Of a stretch of 64,000 nucleotides of DNA, positions 46,301 to 54,598 are shown in pieces. The stretch is from an uncultured Prevotella sp. (GTDB lineage: Bacteria; Bacteroidota; Bacteroidia; Bacteroidales; Bacteroidaceae), in the NCBI GenBank assembly GCA_946404405.1, contig CAMJDL010000006.1:42650-106649 (forward strand), read 5' to 3'. The notes beneath the pieces were generated by a model. It saw only the letters and a list, made by a program, of their open reading frames with translations. It was not told the origin of the DNA and did not search any database. Positions within the stretch are counted from its first letter, which is position 1. Every line of letters begins with the position of its first letter. The position numbers and the translations under genes were made by a program.

Positions 46301-46643
46301 AATGGAAACCTTCCTAAACGTTAATCCAGGATTGGCCAGTCGTTTCTCCCACAAGATGCACATCGACGACTACAATGAAGATGAATTGTTGGCTATCTAC
46401 AAGAAGATGGCACAGAAGGACAATTACAAGTTGTCGCCTGAGGCAGAGTTCAAGCTAATGGATGTCATCTGTCGTATTGTGGTTAACAAGTCAGAATCAT
46501 TCGGCAATGCCCGTGAAATGCGCAATATGCTCGACGAGACCATCCAGCAACTCTCTATGCGTGTGAGCCAGATGGATCAGTCGGAGGTGACGCCAGAGAC
46601 TTATCAATTGATTATGCCAGAAGATATTAAAGATAATATATGA
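43326..46643 (+). CDS. Four-domain CbxX/CfqX-type AAA+ ATPase with N-terminal zinc ribbon
   Basis: A 1105-residue protein. A zinc ribbon (C3, C6, C17, C20) precedes four AAA+ modules. Walker A motifs are at 72-79 (GETGTGKT), 334-341, 610-617 and 888-895 (all GNPGTGKT). Domains 2-4 have intact Walker B (GGILFVDEAYTL type) and are CbbX/SpoVK/EccA-like. Domain 1 is divergent and has DN instead of DE in Walker B (ILFFDN, about 130-131), so it may bind but not hydrolyse ATP. Having four modules in one chain suggests a pseudo-oligomeric remodelling machine. It is coupled to the FHA gene by an ATGA overlap. Confidence 0.9.
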   Translation: MICEQCHKENRSIAKFCKWCGHPLVSLNVLDRMVGLDEVKQQLKTVVDTYTYLHSRRDVMNVRLSVNTIIIGETGTGKTALAEVIRDYFYQHKIIESPKLTMVDAVDYQRFVEKWDENVKNARGGILFFDNVQKLLPDRYSNQVNPLDKLFVEMDKWDENPIVMIAGLPKGLDDFLSANPAAQNRFKYMFRLPTPGYTELCEICKQELRSKYGISAYSPEAERKLLRYFQYQVKIKDDTFGYAHLAVKTAEDIFTSFISRGSQASMIEETDIRGYVPEERTLEDILRDLDHYIGMDEVKKAVREIAFTVHNNVQRAQRGLGEQEKAGIHIVLTGNPGTGKTTIARKLGEIMEAIGYLDSGHVVEVDRSKMVSPYQGETPKVVDRLCDKAMGGILFVDEAYTLVPLSSGGERDQQGTQALETLMKRMEDDRGKFIVIAAGYRTEMENLFRINPGVRSRFSYFLNIEDYNPDQLFQIMEVFASDKKYQFTPEARELTLKMITELYNSRDKDFANGRTMRQLFEKICTKQAERMQKLDISTLSNEQLMTIDVADIPYEAPKAVDYTECLAKLNGMVGLAAVKKEISNLAAFLNLQIRRGETNTFQGKHYVFSGNPGTGKTTVARIMADVFRTLGILSRGQLVEADRSKLVAGFAGQTAIKTNQLIDSAMGGVLFIDEAYTLKSNDQDSFGAEAIDTLLKRLEDDRGKFICIVAGYTDNMHDFIDSNPGLKSRFTQTIHFDDYTPDELTQIFLNLCKGKNFTVDEETQGTIHRQFEQLYLRRDKNFGNAREARRMFDQAVEKQSQRLVTMMGNPDFKDDDMYRITSADLEVTQNEKARPLDEVLNELDEFIGMRSVKNMIRRLAVQSMFIKQRAAMGAGKVQQMSMNFILTGNPGTGKTSVARKMGEVLQAMEILPTSRVIEASRATLVGKYMGETPKIVNNMCDKAMGGILFIDEAYTLSSDNDMYGKEAIDTLMKRMEDDRGKFVVIAAGYKDEMETFLNVNPGLASRFSHKMHIDDYNEDELLAIYKKMAQKDNYKLSPEAEFKLMDVICRIVVNKSESFGNAREMRNMLDETIQQLSMRVSQMDQSEVTPETYQLIMPEDIKDNI

Positions 46644-47239
46644 TAATCTGTCCGAATTGTAAAGAAGAAATAGAAGAAAGATCACACTTTTGTGACCAGT
46701 GTGGGCAAGAGTTGTCTTATTGTACCCAATGCGGACGTGTTGGCAAGGGTCGTCGTTGCACTCATTGCGGTGGTTTGATGGTTAGCCCAGAAGATTTGGA
46801 CAAGAAAGAAGCCAATGCTGTTTCGATGTCTGCCGCAATGAATGCTGCTAACCTCTCGTTCAATCAGGTGACGCAAGCCTCTATACGTGAGCCAGCACAT
46901 GAGCAAGCCCCTCAGCAACCTGTGGCAAGCAAGAGCGGTATACCTTCCTTGACGCTCTACAATCCATCACTAGATATCCGTATGGTTGGAGTGAATGGTG
47001 CCGTTATTGGTCGTCGTCAAGGTCCATATCAGCAATTGTTCGAAGGTAACATGTTTATTTCAGGTGTACATGCCCAGCTAATTTACAAGCCTGATACTGG
47101 TTGGTGCATCATCGACAAGCATTCTTCGAATGGTACGAAACTAAATCAGCGTGATCTCCTTCCAGATGTTCCTATGTCTATAAAGCAAGGCGATATAGTG
47201 ACACTTGCAAATATTAATTTGCAGGTCAGCGTGAATTAA
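46640..47239 (+). CDS. Zinc-ribbon and FHA-domain protein
   Basis: A 199-residue protein. The N-terminus has two zinc ribbons (CPNCKEE/CDQCGQE and CTQCGRV/CTHCGG, residues about 4-44), then a Ser/Ala/Gln-rich linker, then a forkhead-associated domain (about 105-199). The FHA core motifs are visible: GRRQG, SGVHAQL (Ser and His) and HSSNGTKLN. FHA domains bind phosphothreonine, so this is the likely reader of the kinase upstream. Its start overlaps the AAA+ stop by 4 bp, and the PP2C gene follows 37 bp later. Confidence 0.9.
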   Translation: MIICPNCKEEIEERSHFCDQCGQELSYCTQCGRVGKGRRCTHCGGLMVSPEDLDKKEANAVSMSAAMNAANLSFNQVTQASIREPAHEQAPQQPVASKSGIPSLTLYNPSLDIRMVGVNGAVIGRRQGPYQQLFEGNMFISGVHAQLIYKPDTGWCIIDKHSSNGTKLNQRDLLPDVPMSIKQGDIVTLANINLQVSVN

Positions 47240-47276
47240 TGATTATAAAATAAGATGTTTTAGGATTTATATTTTT

Positions 47277-48023
47277 ATGAGTAGAATTGTTTTAACAGCA
47301 GCCAGTCGCGTAGGATGTATTAGAAGCAACAACGAAGACATGGTTTTAGCTTATGACAAATTTGTGCGTAGCGACGCCTATCGTACAGAATTTTTGACTG
47401 AAAACACGGAACGTTTTGTCATTGCACTTGCTGATGGTATGGGCGGTCACCGTGCAGGTGAGGTTGCTAGCGAGGAAACACTTAACAGTTTGAAATTCTT
47501 TATTAATGACATTCCTCGTGGTATGTCTATTGGTGAGTTCGACGAGACCATGTTAGAGTGGCTTCAGTACATTAATAATACCATTAATCGTCGAGGCCAT
47601 TCCGACCCGTCATTACTTGAGATGGGTACAACATTGGTTGCTGTTATCTATTATTGTGGTAAGTATTTCTGGCTCAATTGTGGTGACAGCCGTTTGTATC
47701 GCTTGCGCGATGGAAAGTTGACACAGATATCAACTGACCACTCCCTTAGCAATGCTAATGGTGAGAAAAAGCATTCCAATGTCATTACCAATTGTATTGG
47801 TGCAGGTTGCAAGGATTCATATCTCGACTTGTTCGAGTTTACTGCCGATTTCAAGTCGGGCGACACCTATATGTTATGTTCTGATGGACTAAATGACATG
47901 GTTAATGATGATGTTATCGAACAACTGATGAATGAAGGAAGTTCAGCCAATCGCTTGTGTGAGGAGGCTATCGAAGCAGGTGGTTTCGATAATGTTTCTG
48001 TCTGTGTTTTCCAAGTAGATTAA
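47277..48023 (+). CDS. PP2C-family Ser/Thr protein phosphatase
   Basis: A 248-residue phosphatase with the metal-binding motifs of the family: RSNNEDM near residue 18, ALADGMGGHRAGE, LNCGDSRLYRL, LCSDGLND and the late GGFDNVSVCV. It is cytoplasmic, with no membrane segment. It removes phosphate from Ser/Thr and would reverse the kinase encoded by the second gene of the cassette. It closes the five-gene run; metA follows after 26 bp. Confidence 0.94.
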   Translation: MSRIVLTAASRVGCIRSNNEDMVLAYDKFVRSDAYRTEFLTENTERFVIALADGMGGHRAGEVASEETLNSLKFFINDIPRGMSIGEFDETMLEWLQYINNTINRRGHSDPSLLEMGTTLVAVIYYCGKYFWLNCGDSRLYRLRDGKLTQISTDHSLSNANGEKKHSNVITNCIGAGCKDSYLDLFEFTADFKSGDTYMLCSDGLNDMVNDDVIEQLMNEGSSANRLCEEAIEAGGFDNVSVCVFQVD

Positions 48024-48049
48024 AGAACTCGTAAATTGTAGATAATTAG

Positions 48050-48967
48050 ATGCCTTTAAGATTACCAGACAGATTACCTGCTATTGAGTTGCTGAAACAT
48101 GAAAACATCTTTGTGATGGACGATACGCGTGCTCATATGCAGGATATCCGTCCTTTGAAGATTGTTATTCTGAACTTGATGCCGCTGAAGATTACGACAG
48201 AGACGGACTTAATCCGCCTCTTGTCTAATACACCCTTGCAGTTGGAAATTAGTTTTATGAAGCTGAAGAGTCATACGCCCAAGAATACGCCTATTGAACA
48301 CATGATGATGTTTTACCGCGCTTTCGAGGAGATGAAGGACGAGAAGTATGACGGTATGATTATCACAGGTGCACCTGTTGAACAATTGGAATATGAAGAT
48401 GTTGGTTATTGGGAAGAAATGAAGGAAATCTTCGCGTGGGCGCGTACGCACGTGACGAGTACCTTATATATTTGTTGGGCAGCTCAAGCTGGCTTATATT
48501 ATCATTATGGTATTCCCAAGTATCCTCTTCCCAAAAAAATGTTTGGCATTTTCCCACAGCATACGCTTGATCCACAACTACCAATTTTCCGTGGTTTTGA
48601 TGACGTTTTCCAGATGCCACATAGTCGACACACGGAATTGCATCGCGAAGATATCCTTGCAAATCCTGAGCTGAAACTTATTGCTGAGTCGCCTGATTGT
48701 GGTGTTAGTATAGTGATGGCTCGTAATGGACGTGAATTCTTTATTACTGGACATCTGGAGTATGCTCCCAATACTCTTGATAACGAATATCGTCGTGACA
48801 AAGATATTCGTAAGGATGTTGATATACCGCGTAACTATTACCGTCACAATGACCCTGCGCAACCGCCTTTGGTGACGTGGCGTGCACATGCCAACTTGCT
48901 CTATGCCAACTGGATAAACTATTACGTTTATCAGGAGACACCTTACGATATTAATCAGATTAAGTAA
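48050..48967 (+). CDS. metA: Homoserine O-acetyltransferase (MetA-type)
   Basis: A 305-residue MetA enzyme. The nucleophile Cys is C142 (YICWAAQAG), with HSRHTE and ITGHLEYAPNTLDNEY. Position 111 is Glu (TGAPVEQLEYEDV) rather than the Gly of E. coli. In this family Glu111 has been linked to acetyl-CoA use and Gly111 to succinyl-CoA (published work). This fits the O-acetylhomoserine-using MetY at 31.8 kb. The gene begins 26 bp after the PP2C gene, without a clear promoter in between. Confidence 0.93.
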   Translation: MPLRLPDRLPAIELLKHENIFVMDDTRAHMQDIRPLKIVILNLMPLKITTETDLIRLLSNTPLQLEISFMKLKSHTPKNTPIEHMMMFYRAFEEMKDEKYDGMIITGAPVEQLEYEDVGYWEEMKEIFAWARTHVTSTLYICWAAQAGLYYHYGIPKYPLPKKMFGIFPQHTLDPQLPIFRGFDDVFQMPHSRHTELHREDILANPELKLIAESPDCGVSIVMARNGREFFITGHLEYAPNTLDNEYRRDKDIRKDVDIPRNYYRHNDPAQPPLVTWRAHANLLYANWINYYVYQETPYDINQIK

Positions 48968-48996
48968 GAAGTAAGAGGTAAGAAGAAAAGGATAAT

Positions 48997-50811
48997 ATGA
49001 GGCCATTGGAACTGCTGGCTCCTGCCAAAAACCTGGAATGTGGAATAGCTGCCATCAATCATGGTGCCGATGCCGTTTACATCGGTGCCCCTCGTTTTGG
49101 GGCGCGTGCAGCAGCAGGCAATAGCGTCGATGATATACGTACATTGTGTCAGTATGCTCATCAGTATGCTGCAAGTGTCTATGTTACTGTAAACACCATT
49201 ATCTATGATGATGAACTTGAGGCTACTCAACAGCTTATTCAGCAACTATATGATGTGGGCGTCGATGCTATTTTGGTACAGGATATGGGCATTTTGAGAA
49301 TGTCGCTACCACTGATTCCCCTTCACGCTTCAACGCAGACCGATAACCGTACGCCTGAGAAAGTACGATGGTTGCGTGATATGGGATTTCGTAGGGTTGT
49401 GTTGGCTCGTGAATTGTCTGTCGACGAGATTGCCGAGATTCATCACCAAGTTCCAGATGTTGAGTTAGAAGTGTTTGTGCATGGTGCCCTATGCGTCAGC
49501 TATAGCGGATTGTGTTATGTGTCACAACAATGTTTTCGCCGTTCAGCCAATCGTGGCGAATGTGCACAGTTCTGCCGCATGAAGTTCGACTTGCTCGATG
49601 CCGATGGCCATGAGTTGGAACACCAGCGTCACTTGTTGTCTCTGAAGGACTTGAACCAGCTACAGCATCTCGAAGAGTTGATAGCTGCCGGTGCTTGTTC
49701 GTTTAAGATAGAGGGACGTCTTAAGGATGCCAGCTATGTCAAGAATGTTGTTGCAGCTTATAGTCAGCATCTAGATGCCATTATTGCCAAGCATCCCGAT
49801 ACATATTGCCGGGCTTCGAAGGGTAGGGTGGTATACAGTTTCCAACCTAATCTGAAGAAGACGTTTAATCGTGGCTTTACTACTTATTTCCTGCATGGTC
49901 GTCAGTCGGACATTTTTTCGCCAGATACATCAAAGGCTATGGGTGAGTTTGTGGGTACTGTCAAGGAGTTGCGACACGACTCCTTCAATGTTGCTGGTAC
50001 CGCCTCGTTTGCTAATGGCGATGGTTTGTGTTTTATCAATGATGAACACGAATTAGAGGGCTTCCGTGTTAATCGCGTTCAAGGCAATCGCCTGTTTCCG
50101 TTTCAGATGCCTCAGAATCTGCATGCTGGTATGGCACTCTATCGCAATTTCGACCAGGAGTTCGAACGTTTGCTGTCACGTCCTACGGCAGAACGTAAAC
50201 TGCCTGTTTCGATGCATTTATCGGCTACCGATACAGGCTTTAGTCTGACAGCTAACGGTGTGGTTGTCAGAGTGGCTTGCGAACATCAGGTTGCTAACAA
50301 ACCACAACGCGAAAACATCCAGCGACAGTTATCGAAACTGGGCGGAACGGTCTACGAATGCAGCGGGGTGACGTTTAATGAAGGTTTTGCTTATTTCATT
50401 CCAAATAGCGTGCTTAGCGAATTGCGCCGACTACTGGTGGAAGCGCTAAACAATCCCAGTAATGCCAGCGGCAAAACCGCTGGAAACAGTGTTCTCGGTG
50501 TTTCTGCTACTGAGCCCGTTACCGTCACCGCTCCTCGTTATCCCTACGCCTACCTTTACAATGTTGCCAATCGCGAAGCTCAGCTGTTCTATGGTATGTC
50601 GTCGCTTACAGCCTACGAATTGAAAGGCGGTGACGGGCCCGTGATGCAATGCCGCCATTGCCTGCGCTATGCTATGGGCTATTGCGTCAAGCATGGTGGG
50701 CAGCGTCCATCATGGAAGGAACCGTTAAGTCTTCGTTTGGCTGATGGGCGCCAGTTCCCTCTGGAGTTCGATTGTAAACATTGTCAAATGAATGTGTATG
50801 CGTCTCGTTAG
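48997..50811 (+). CDS. U32-family peptidase / RlhA-like protein
   Basis: A 604-residue protein of the U32 family. Motifs are LLAPAKNLECGIAAINHGAD, the central HGALCVSYSGLCYVSQ region, the Cys-containing NRGECAQFCRMKF, and FKIEGRLKDASYV. Some U32 members modify RNA bases using an iron-sulfur cluster, while others were described as collagenases. The C-terminus adds CRHCLRYAMGYC and CKHC, a likely metal or Fe-S site. It overlaps the next gene by 20 bp. Confidence 0.88.
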   Translation: MRPLELLAPAKNLECGIAAINHGADAVYIGAPRFGARAAAGNSVDDIRTLCQYAHQYAASVYVTVNTIIYDDELEATQQLIQQLYDVGVDAILVQDMGILRMSLPLIPLHASTQTDNRTPEKVRWLRDMGFRRVVLARELSVDEIAEIHHQVPDVELEVFVHGALCVSYSGLCYVSQQCFRRSANRGECAQFCRMKFDLLDADGHELEHQRHLLSLKDLNQLQHLEELIAAGACSFKIEGRLKDASYVKNVVAAYSQHLDAIIAKHPDTYCRASKGRVVYSFQPNLKKTFNRGFTTYFLHGRQSDIFSPDTSKAMGEFVGTVKELRHDSFNVAGTASFANGDGLCFINDEHELEGFRVNRVQGNRLFPFQMPQNLHAGMALYRNFDQEFERLLSRPTAERKLPVSMHLSATDTGFSLTANGVVVRVACEHQVANKPQRENIQRQLSKLGGTVYECSGVTFNEGFAYFIPNSVLSELRRLLVEALNNPSNASGKTAGNSVLGVSATEPVTVTAPRYPYAYLYNVANREAQLFYGMSSLTAYELKGGDGPVMQCRHCLRYAMGYCVKHGGQRPSWKEPLSLRLADGRQFPLEFDCKHCQMNVYASR

Positions 50812-51769
50812 GATTATCTTAGGACTACTGATTTCTGTTTTGTGCTGTGCGTGCTACAATCATGGCCAGAAGACGCCTGATGCCTGGGATCTGAGCAAGC
50901 AGCAGTTGGACTCCATATCCTTCTCTACGACGCATCACTACACGCAGAACTATAATTTTCTGGTTCGCTCCGAGTTGTTACCATTGGCTGATAATATGGG
51001 TGATATGGCTTTCGACACGATGTATGTCACGAAAGGCCAGCGTATTGTGGTGGCTGATATAAAGACTATCCCGATGGATACCATCGATTCTATTTGGGTG
51101 AAGGTAGCTCGCGACCAGATTACTCAAGGTTGGATTCGCGAAAACGAACTCTTGGCCTCTGTGTCGCCTGACGATCCCATCTCGCAGTTCATCGACGTAT
51201 TCTCTAACACCCACCTCTTGGTGTTCCTGGCCTTTTGCGTTATCGTGGGTAGTGCCTATGCCATGCGTAAGCTGTTGCGACGTCGTGCCTATATCGTACA
51301 TTTCAACGACATCGACTCTTTCTATCCCACACTGCTTTGCATCCTTATGGCTTGCTCCGCTACCGCATACGCTACCATCCAGACCTTTGGCGCCGAACAG
51401 TGGCGGCACTACTATTTTCATCCCTCGCTCAACCCCTTTAACTTGCCTTTTACGCTAGGTCTTTTTGTTGCTTCCGTGTGGGCCATCGTGATTATAGGTG
51501 TTGCTGCCATAGATGATGCCATCCGACGTATTCAGGCCTCTGATGCCTTCCTCTACCTGCTTGGACTTGGTGCAGTTTGTGCCGTACTATATGTCGTTTT
51601 CAGCATTCTCACCCTTTATTATATTGGATACCTTCTTTTGCCAGCCTACATTGTGTTCGCCCTATGGCGATACTTCCATTACGCACGAACCCCCTTCCGT
51701 TGTGGACAATGTGGAGCTGCACTACAACAGAAGGGAGCATGTCCTCATTGTGGCTCCATAAATGTCTGA
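50792..51769 (+). CDS. Membrane protein with C-terminal zinc ribbon
   Basis: A 325-residue protein of unknown function. The N-terminus (RIILGLLISVLCCAC) looks like a lipoprotein or signal sequence. It is followed by an SH3-like exported region (about 70-125). Four to five membrane helices come next (about 130-300), and a C-terminal zinc ribbon (CGQCGAALQQKGACPHCG) faces the cytoplasm. The start at 50792 overlaps the U32 gene; 50798 is an alternative. The zinc ribbon resembles those of the kinase cassette upstream, so a link is possible but not shown. Confidence 0.72.
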   Translation: MCMRLVRIILGLLISVLCCACYNHGQKTPDAWDLSKQQLDSISFSTTHHYTQNYNFLVRSELLPLADNMGDMAFDTMYVTKGQRIVVADIKTIPMDTIDSIWVKVARDQITQGWIRENELLASVSPDDPISQFIDVFSNTHLLVFLAFCVIVGSAYAMRKLLRRRAYIVHFNDIDSFYPTLLCILMACSATAYATIQTFGAEQWRHYYFHPSLNPFNLPFTLGLFVASVWAIVIIGVAAIDDAIRRIQASDAFLYLLGLGAVCAVLYVVFSILTLYYIGYLLLPAYIVFALWRYFHYARTPFRCGQCGAALQQKGACPHCGSINV

Positions 51770-51794
51770 AAAAGTAAGAAAAACGAGTTTTCCT

Positions 51795-51825
51795 TTTGCA
51801 TTTTGCTCACTTATTCGTACCTTTG
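51795..51825 (+). promoter_or_regulatory. Promoter of the HAD-panB-MFS operon
   Basis: TTTG (51795-51798), a 19-bp spacer, TACCTTTG (51818-51825). It shares the extended sequence cttattcgtacctttgca with the promoter at 4824-4855. Confidence 0.8.
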
Positions 51826-51846
51826 CAGCCGCAAATGAGAAAAGAG

Positions 51847-52467
51847 ATGATTTTTAAGGCCGCTTTATTTGATTTGGATGGCGTGGTATTCGATACTGAA
51901 CCGCAGTACACCGTGTTTTGGGGACAGCAATGTCGTGAGTACCATCCTGAGCATCCTGGACTGGAACAGGAGATTAAAGGTCAGACGCTGGTTCAGATTT
52001 ACGACGCTTGGTTTTCCGGACCGCTGGAACCTGAGCAGGCAGTCATTACCGAGCACCTGAACAAGTTCGAACAGCAGATGCGTTATGACTATATAGCCGG
52101 CTTTCTCGACTATATGACGTCGCTTCGTCAAAACGGTGTAAAGACGGCAGTCGTGACGAGTTCCAACCAGCCTAAGATGCAGGCCGTCTATCAGTCGCAT
52201 CCTGAGTTCTGCGGTCTGTTCGATGCCATCCTGACGTCAGAGGATTTCGAACGTTCCAAACCCGATCCCGACTGCTATCTGAAGGCCGCTGAACGCTTGG
52301 GTGTGACGCCCGACGAGAGCGTGGTCTTCGAGGACTCGTTCAATGGCTTGAAGTCGGGTAGGGCAGCAGGTATGTTTGTTTACGGTCTGGCCACAACGAA
52401 CAGCGCTGAGAGGATTGCGCCTCTTTGCGACCAGGTTATCAATGATTATACATTATTAAAAATATAA
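51847..52467 (+). CDS. HAD-family phosphatase (beta-phosphoglucomutase-like)
   Basis: A 206-residue HAD hydrolase of subfamily IA. The nucleophile motif FDLDGVVFDTE lies at the start, VVTSSNQPKMQAV gives motif II, and KPDPDCYLKAAERLG with VFEDSFNGLKSGRAAGM gives motifs III and IV. Likely substrates are small phosphorylated metabolites. The start at 51847 is preferred because the promoter -7 box ends at 51825 and a start at 51835 would leave almost no leader. It is followed after 6 bp by panB. Confidence 0.88.
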   Translation: MIFKAALFDLDGVVFDTEPQYTVFWGQQCREYHPEHPGLEQEIKGQTLVQIYDAWFSGPLEPEQAVITEHLNKFEQQMRYDYIAGFLDYMTSLRQNGVKTAVVTSSNQPKMQAVYQSHPEFCGLFDAILTSEDFERSKPDPDCYLKAAERLGVTPDESVVFEDSFNGLKSGRAAGMFVYGLATTNSAERIAPLCDQVINDYTLLKI

Positions 52468-52473
52468 AAGATT

Positions 52474-53295
52474 ATGGCAGGATATTTAGTTTCAGATAAC
52501 CGTAAGGTTACGACCCATCGCCTCATGGAGATGAAGCAGAAGGGCGAGAAGATTTCAATGCTTACCAGCTATGATTACACCATGGCCGGTATTGTCGATA
52601 AGGCTGGTGTTGATGCCATATTGATAGGCGATTCAGCCTCAAACGTGATGGCTGGTAACCAGACCACATTGCCCATTACCGTTGACCAGATGATTTATCA
52701 CGCCCGCTCCGTGGTGCGCGCCGTACAGCGAGCCCTCGTGGTGTGCGACATGCCCTTCGGCAGCTACCAGATTGGTTCTCATGACGGCGTGGCCAATGCT
52801 ATTCGCATTATGAAGGAGAGTGGTTGCGATGCCCTGAAGTTGGAGGGTGGCGTCGAGATTATCGACACCGTGAAGCGTATTCTCGATGCAGGTATTCCCG
52901 TTATGGGCCATCTGGGACTGACCCCTCAGAGCATCAACAAGTTCGGCACCTACGCTGTTCGTGCCAAGGAGGAGGCTGAGGCCGAGAAGCTGATTTCCGA
53001 CGCCAAACTGTTGTCCGAGACAGGCTGCTTTGGCATTGTGCTGGAGAAGGTGCCTGCTCAGTTGGCTGCACGCGTGACCAGCGAGATTTCTGCGCCTACA
53101 ATCGGTATCGGTGCTGGCAATGGCTGTGATGGTCAGGTGCTGGTGGTGGCCGACATGCTGGGCATGACTCAGGGCTTCTCGCCACGTTTCCTGCGTCGCT
53201 ATGCTAACCTCAACGAGGTTATCACCGATGCCGTTGGCAACTATGTCAACGATGTCAAGAGTGGCGATTTTCCTAACGAATCAGAATCGTATTAA
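52474..53295 (+). CDS. panB: 3-methyl-2-oxobutanoate hydroxymethyltransferase
   Basis: A 273-residue TIM-barrel enzyme with [35 protein letters not shown], the DALKLEGG segment, [14 protein letters not shown] and [14 protein letters not shown], all typical of PanB. It makes ketopantoate, the committed step toward pantothenate and coenzyme A. It sits second in a three-gene operon, and its stop overlaps the MFS start (TAATG). Confidence 0.96.
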   Translation: MAGYLVSDNRKVTTHRLMEMKQKGEKISMLTSYDYTMAGIVDKAGVDAILIGDSASNVMAGNQTTLPITVDQMIYHARSVVRAVQRALVVCDMPFGSYQIGSHDGVANAIRIMKESGCDALKLEGGVEIIDTVKRILDAGIPVMGHLGLTPQSINKFGTYAVRAKEEAEAEKLISDAKLLSETGCFGIVLEKVPAQLAARVTSEISAPTIGIGAGNGCDGQVLVVADMLGMTQGFSPRFLRRYANLNEVITDAVGNYVNDVKSGDFPNESESY

Positions 53296-54491
53296 TGAAC
53301 AATCAAAACACACCAGTACATATACGTCTTTGGCATCATGAGTTCTGGCTATTGGTCATTGCCGATTTGCTGCTCACGATGTCGGTATATATGCTGATAC
53401 CTACCTTCCCGCAATGGTTGTTGGCTGAACAGCAGTTTACGCCAGAGCAGACAGGCCTCTCTATGGCAGCCTTTGCCATTGGATTGTATCTGTTTGGTGC
53501 CCAGTGTTCGTGGCTGGTACAGCGTTTCAGACGTAATATGGTTTGTATTTGGGCCATTGTCGCGTTATCCCTCAATGTGCTGTTGTTGGGCTATTTCAGT
53601 CCGCTGACAACATTCCCCAAGGCATTGGTACACCGTGTTGCATTAGGTGCTGCTTTTGGATTGGCTCAGATGATATTGTCGTCGACGCTCATTATCGATA
53701 CTTGTGAGTCGCACCAGCGAACAGAGGCCAATTTCGGAGCAGCATGGTTCTCACGTTTTGCGTTATCGTTAGGTCCGATAGCAGGATTGGCTGTAGCCCT
53801 CCTTCCAATAGAAAGCTACCTGATGCCACTTGGGTGTTATATTACGCAGATTACGCCAATACTCTTTGTGTCAGGCATTATTGCCTTGGTTAGTATTCTG
53901 CTCATTAGTCGGGTATCGTTCCCATTTCGTACACCAGAGGAAGGTGTTTCAATGGCGTCACTCGACCGATTCTTTCTTCCTGGTGGTTTCCCGTTGTACC
54001 TAAATCTGTTACTTATTAGCGTTGTTATTGGATTGGTACTCTCGCTATCCTTGTCGTTGGTATTCTATGCTTTGATGATGGGTGGCTTTTTGTTTGCTTT
54101 GTTGACCCAGCGTTTTGTTTTTCGCAATGCCGAGCTGAAAAGCGAAGTAGTCAGTGGACTTATCCTGCTTTTGGGCGCACTACTCGTGCTGTTGGTACAC
54201 TCTTCCAGTATGGTAGCACCATTATTGATGGGGACTTCAGTAGGAGTCATTAGTTCACGTTTCCTATTGTTCTTTGTCAAATTGAGCCGTCATTGTCAGC
54301 GTGGTACCTCGCAGAGCACCTTTTTTCTGGGATGGGAGACGGGGTTGGCCTTAGGTCTTGGTATGGGTTATGGCTTGTTTTACGATACGCGGGATATACT
54401 GCTTTATGTTGCTTTGACCTTCACGGCAACTGCACTACTGATGTATCACTTTCTGACCCATCGTTGGTTTTTGAAGCATAAAAATCGCTGA
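53295..54491 (+). CDS. Major facilitator superfamily transporter
   Basis: A 398-residue membrane protein with about 12 predicted helices and a central loop. The early segment (TFPQWLLAEQQFTPEQTGLS followed by MAAFAIGLYLFGAQCSWLVQRF) fits the MFS fold. The substrate is unknown. Coupling to panB by a one-base overlap could suggest a role in export or uptake of a pantothenate-related compound, but this is only contextual. Confidence 0.82.
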   Translation: MNNQNTPVHIRLWHHEFWLLVIADLLLTMSVYMLIPTFPQWLLAEQQFTPEQTGLSMAAFAIGLYLFGAQCSWLVQRFRRNMVCIWAIVALSLNVLLLGYFSPLTTFPKALVHRVALGAAFGLAQMILSSTLIIDTCESHQRTEANFGAAWFSRFALSLGPIAGLAVALLPIESYLMPLGCYITQITPILFVSGIIALVSILLISRVSFPFRTPEEGVSMASLDRFFLPGGFPLYLNLLLISVVIGLVLSLSLSLVFYALMMGGFLFALLTQRFVFRNAELKSEVVSGLILLLGALLVLLVHSSSMVAPLLMGTSVGVISSRFLLFFVKLSRHCQRGTSQSTFFLGWETGLALGLGMGYGLFYDTRDILLYVALTFTATALLMYHFLTHRWFLKHKNR

Positions 54492-54598
54492 TACCAATGG
54501 CTTTTTGCATTTTTTTGTCGCAAAATGCCACTCATTTAAAATTTAATTATTAACTTTGCAGACTGAATAAGTATTTTTTTTGATACGCAGACATAAAT

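Noticed and set aside
54507..54528. Terminator after the MFS gene
   Set aside because: A 7-bp A/T-rich stem exists but no clean U-run follows; too weak to call.
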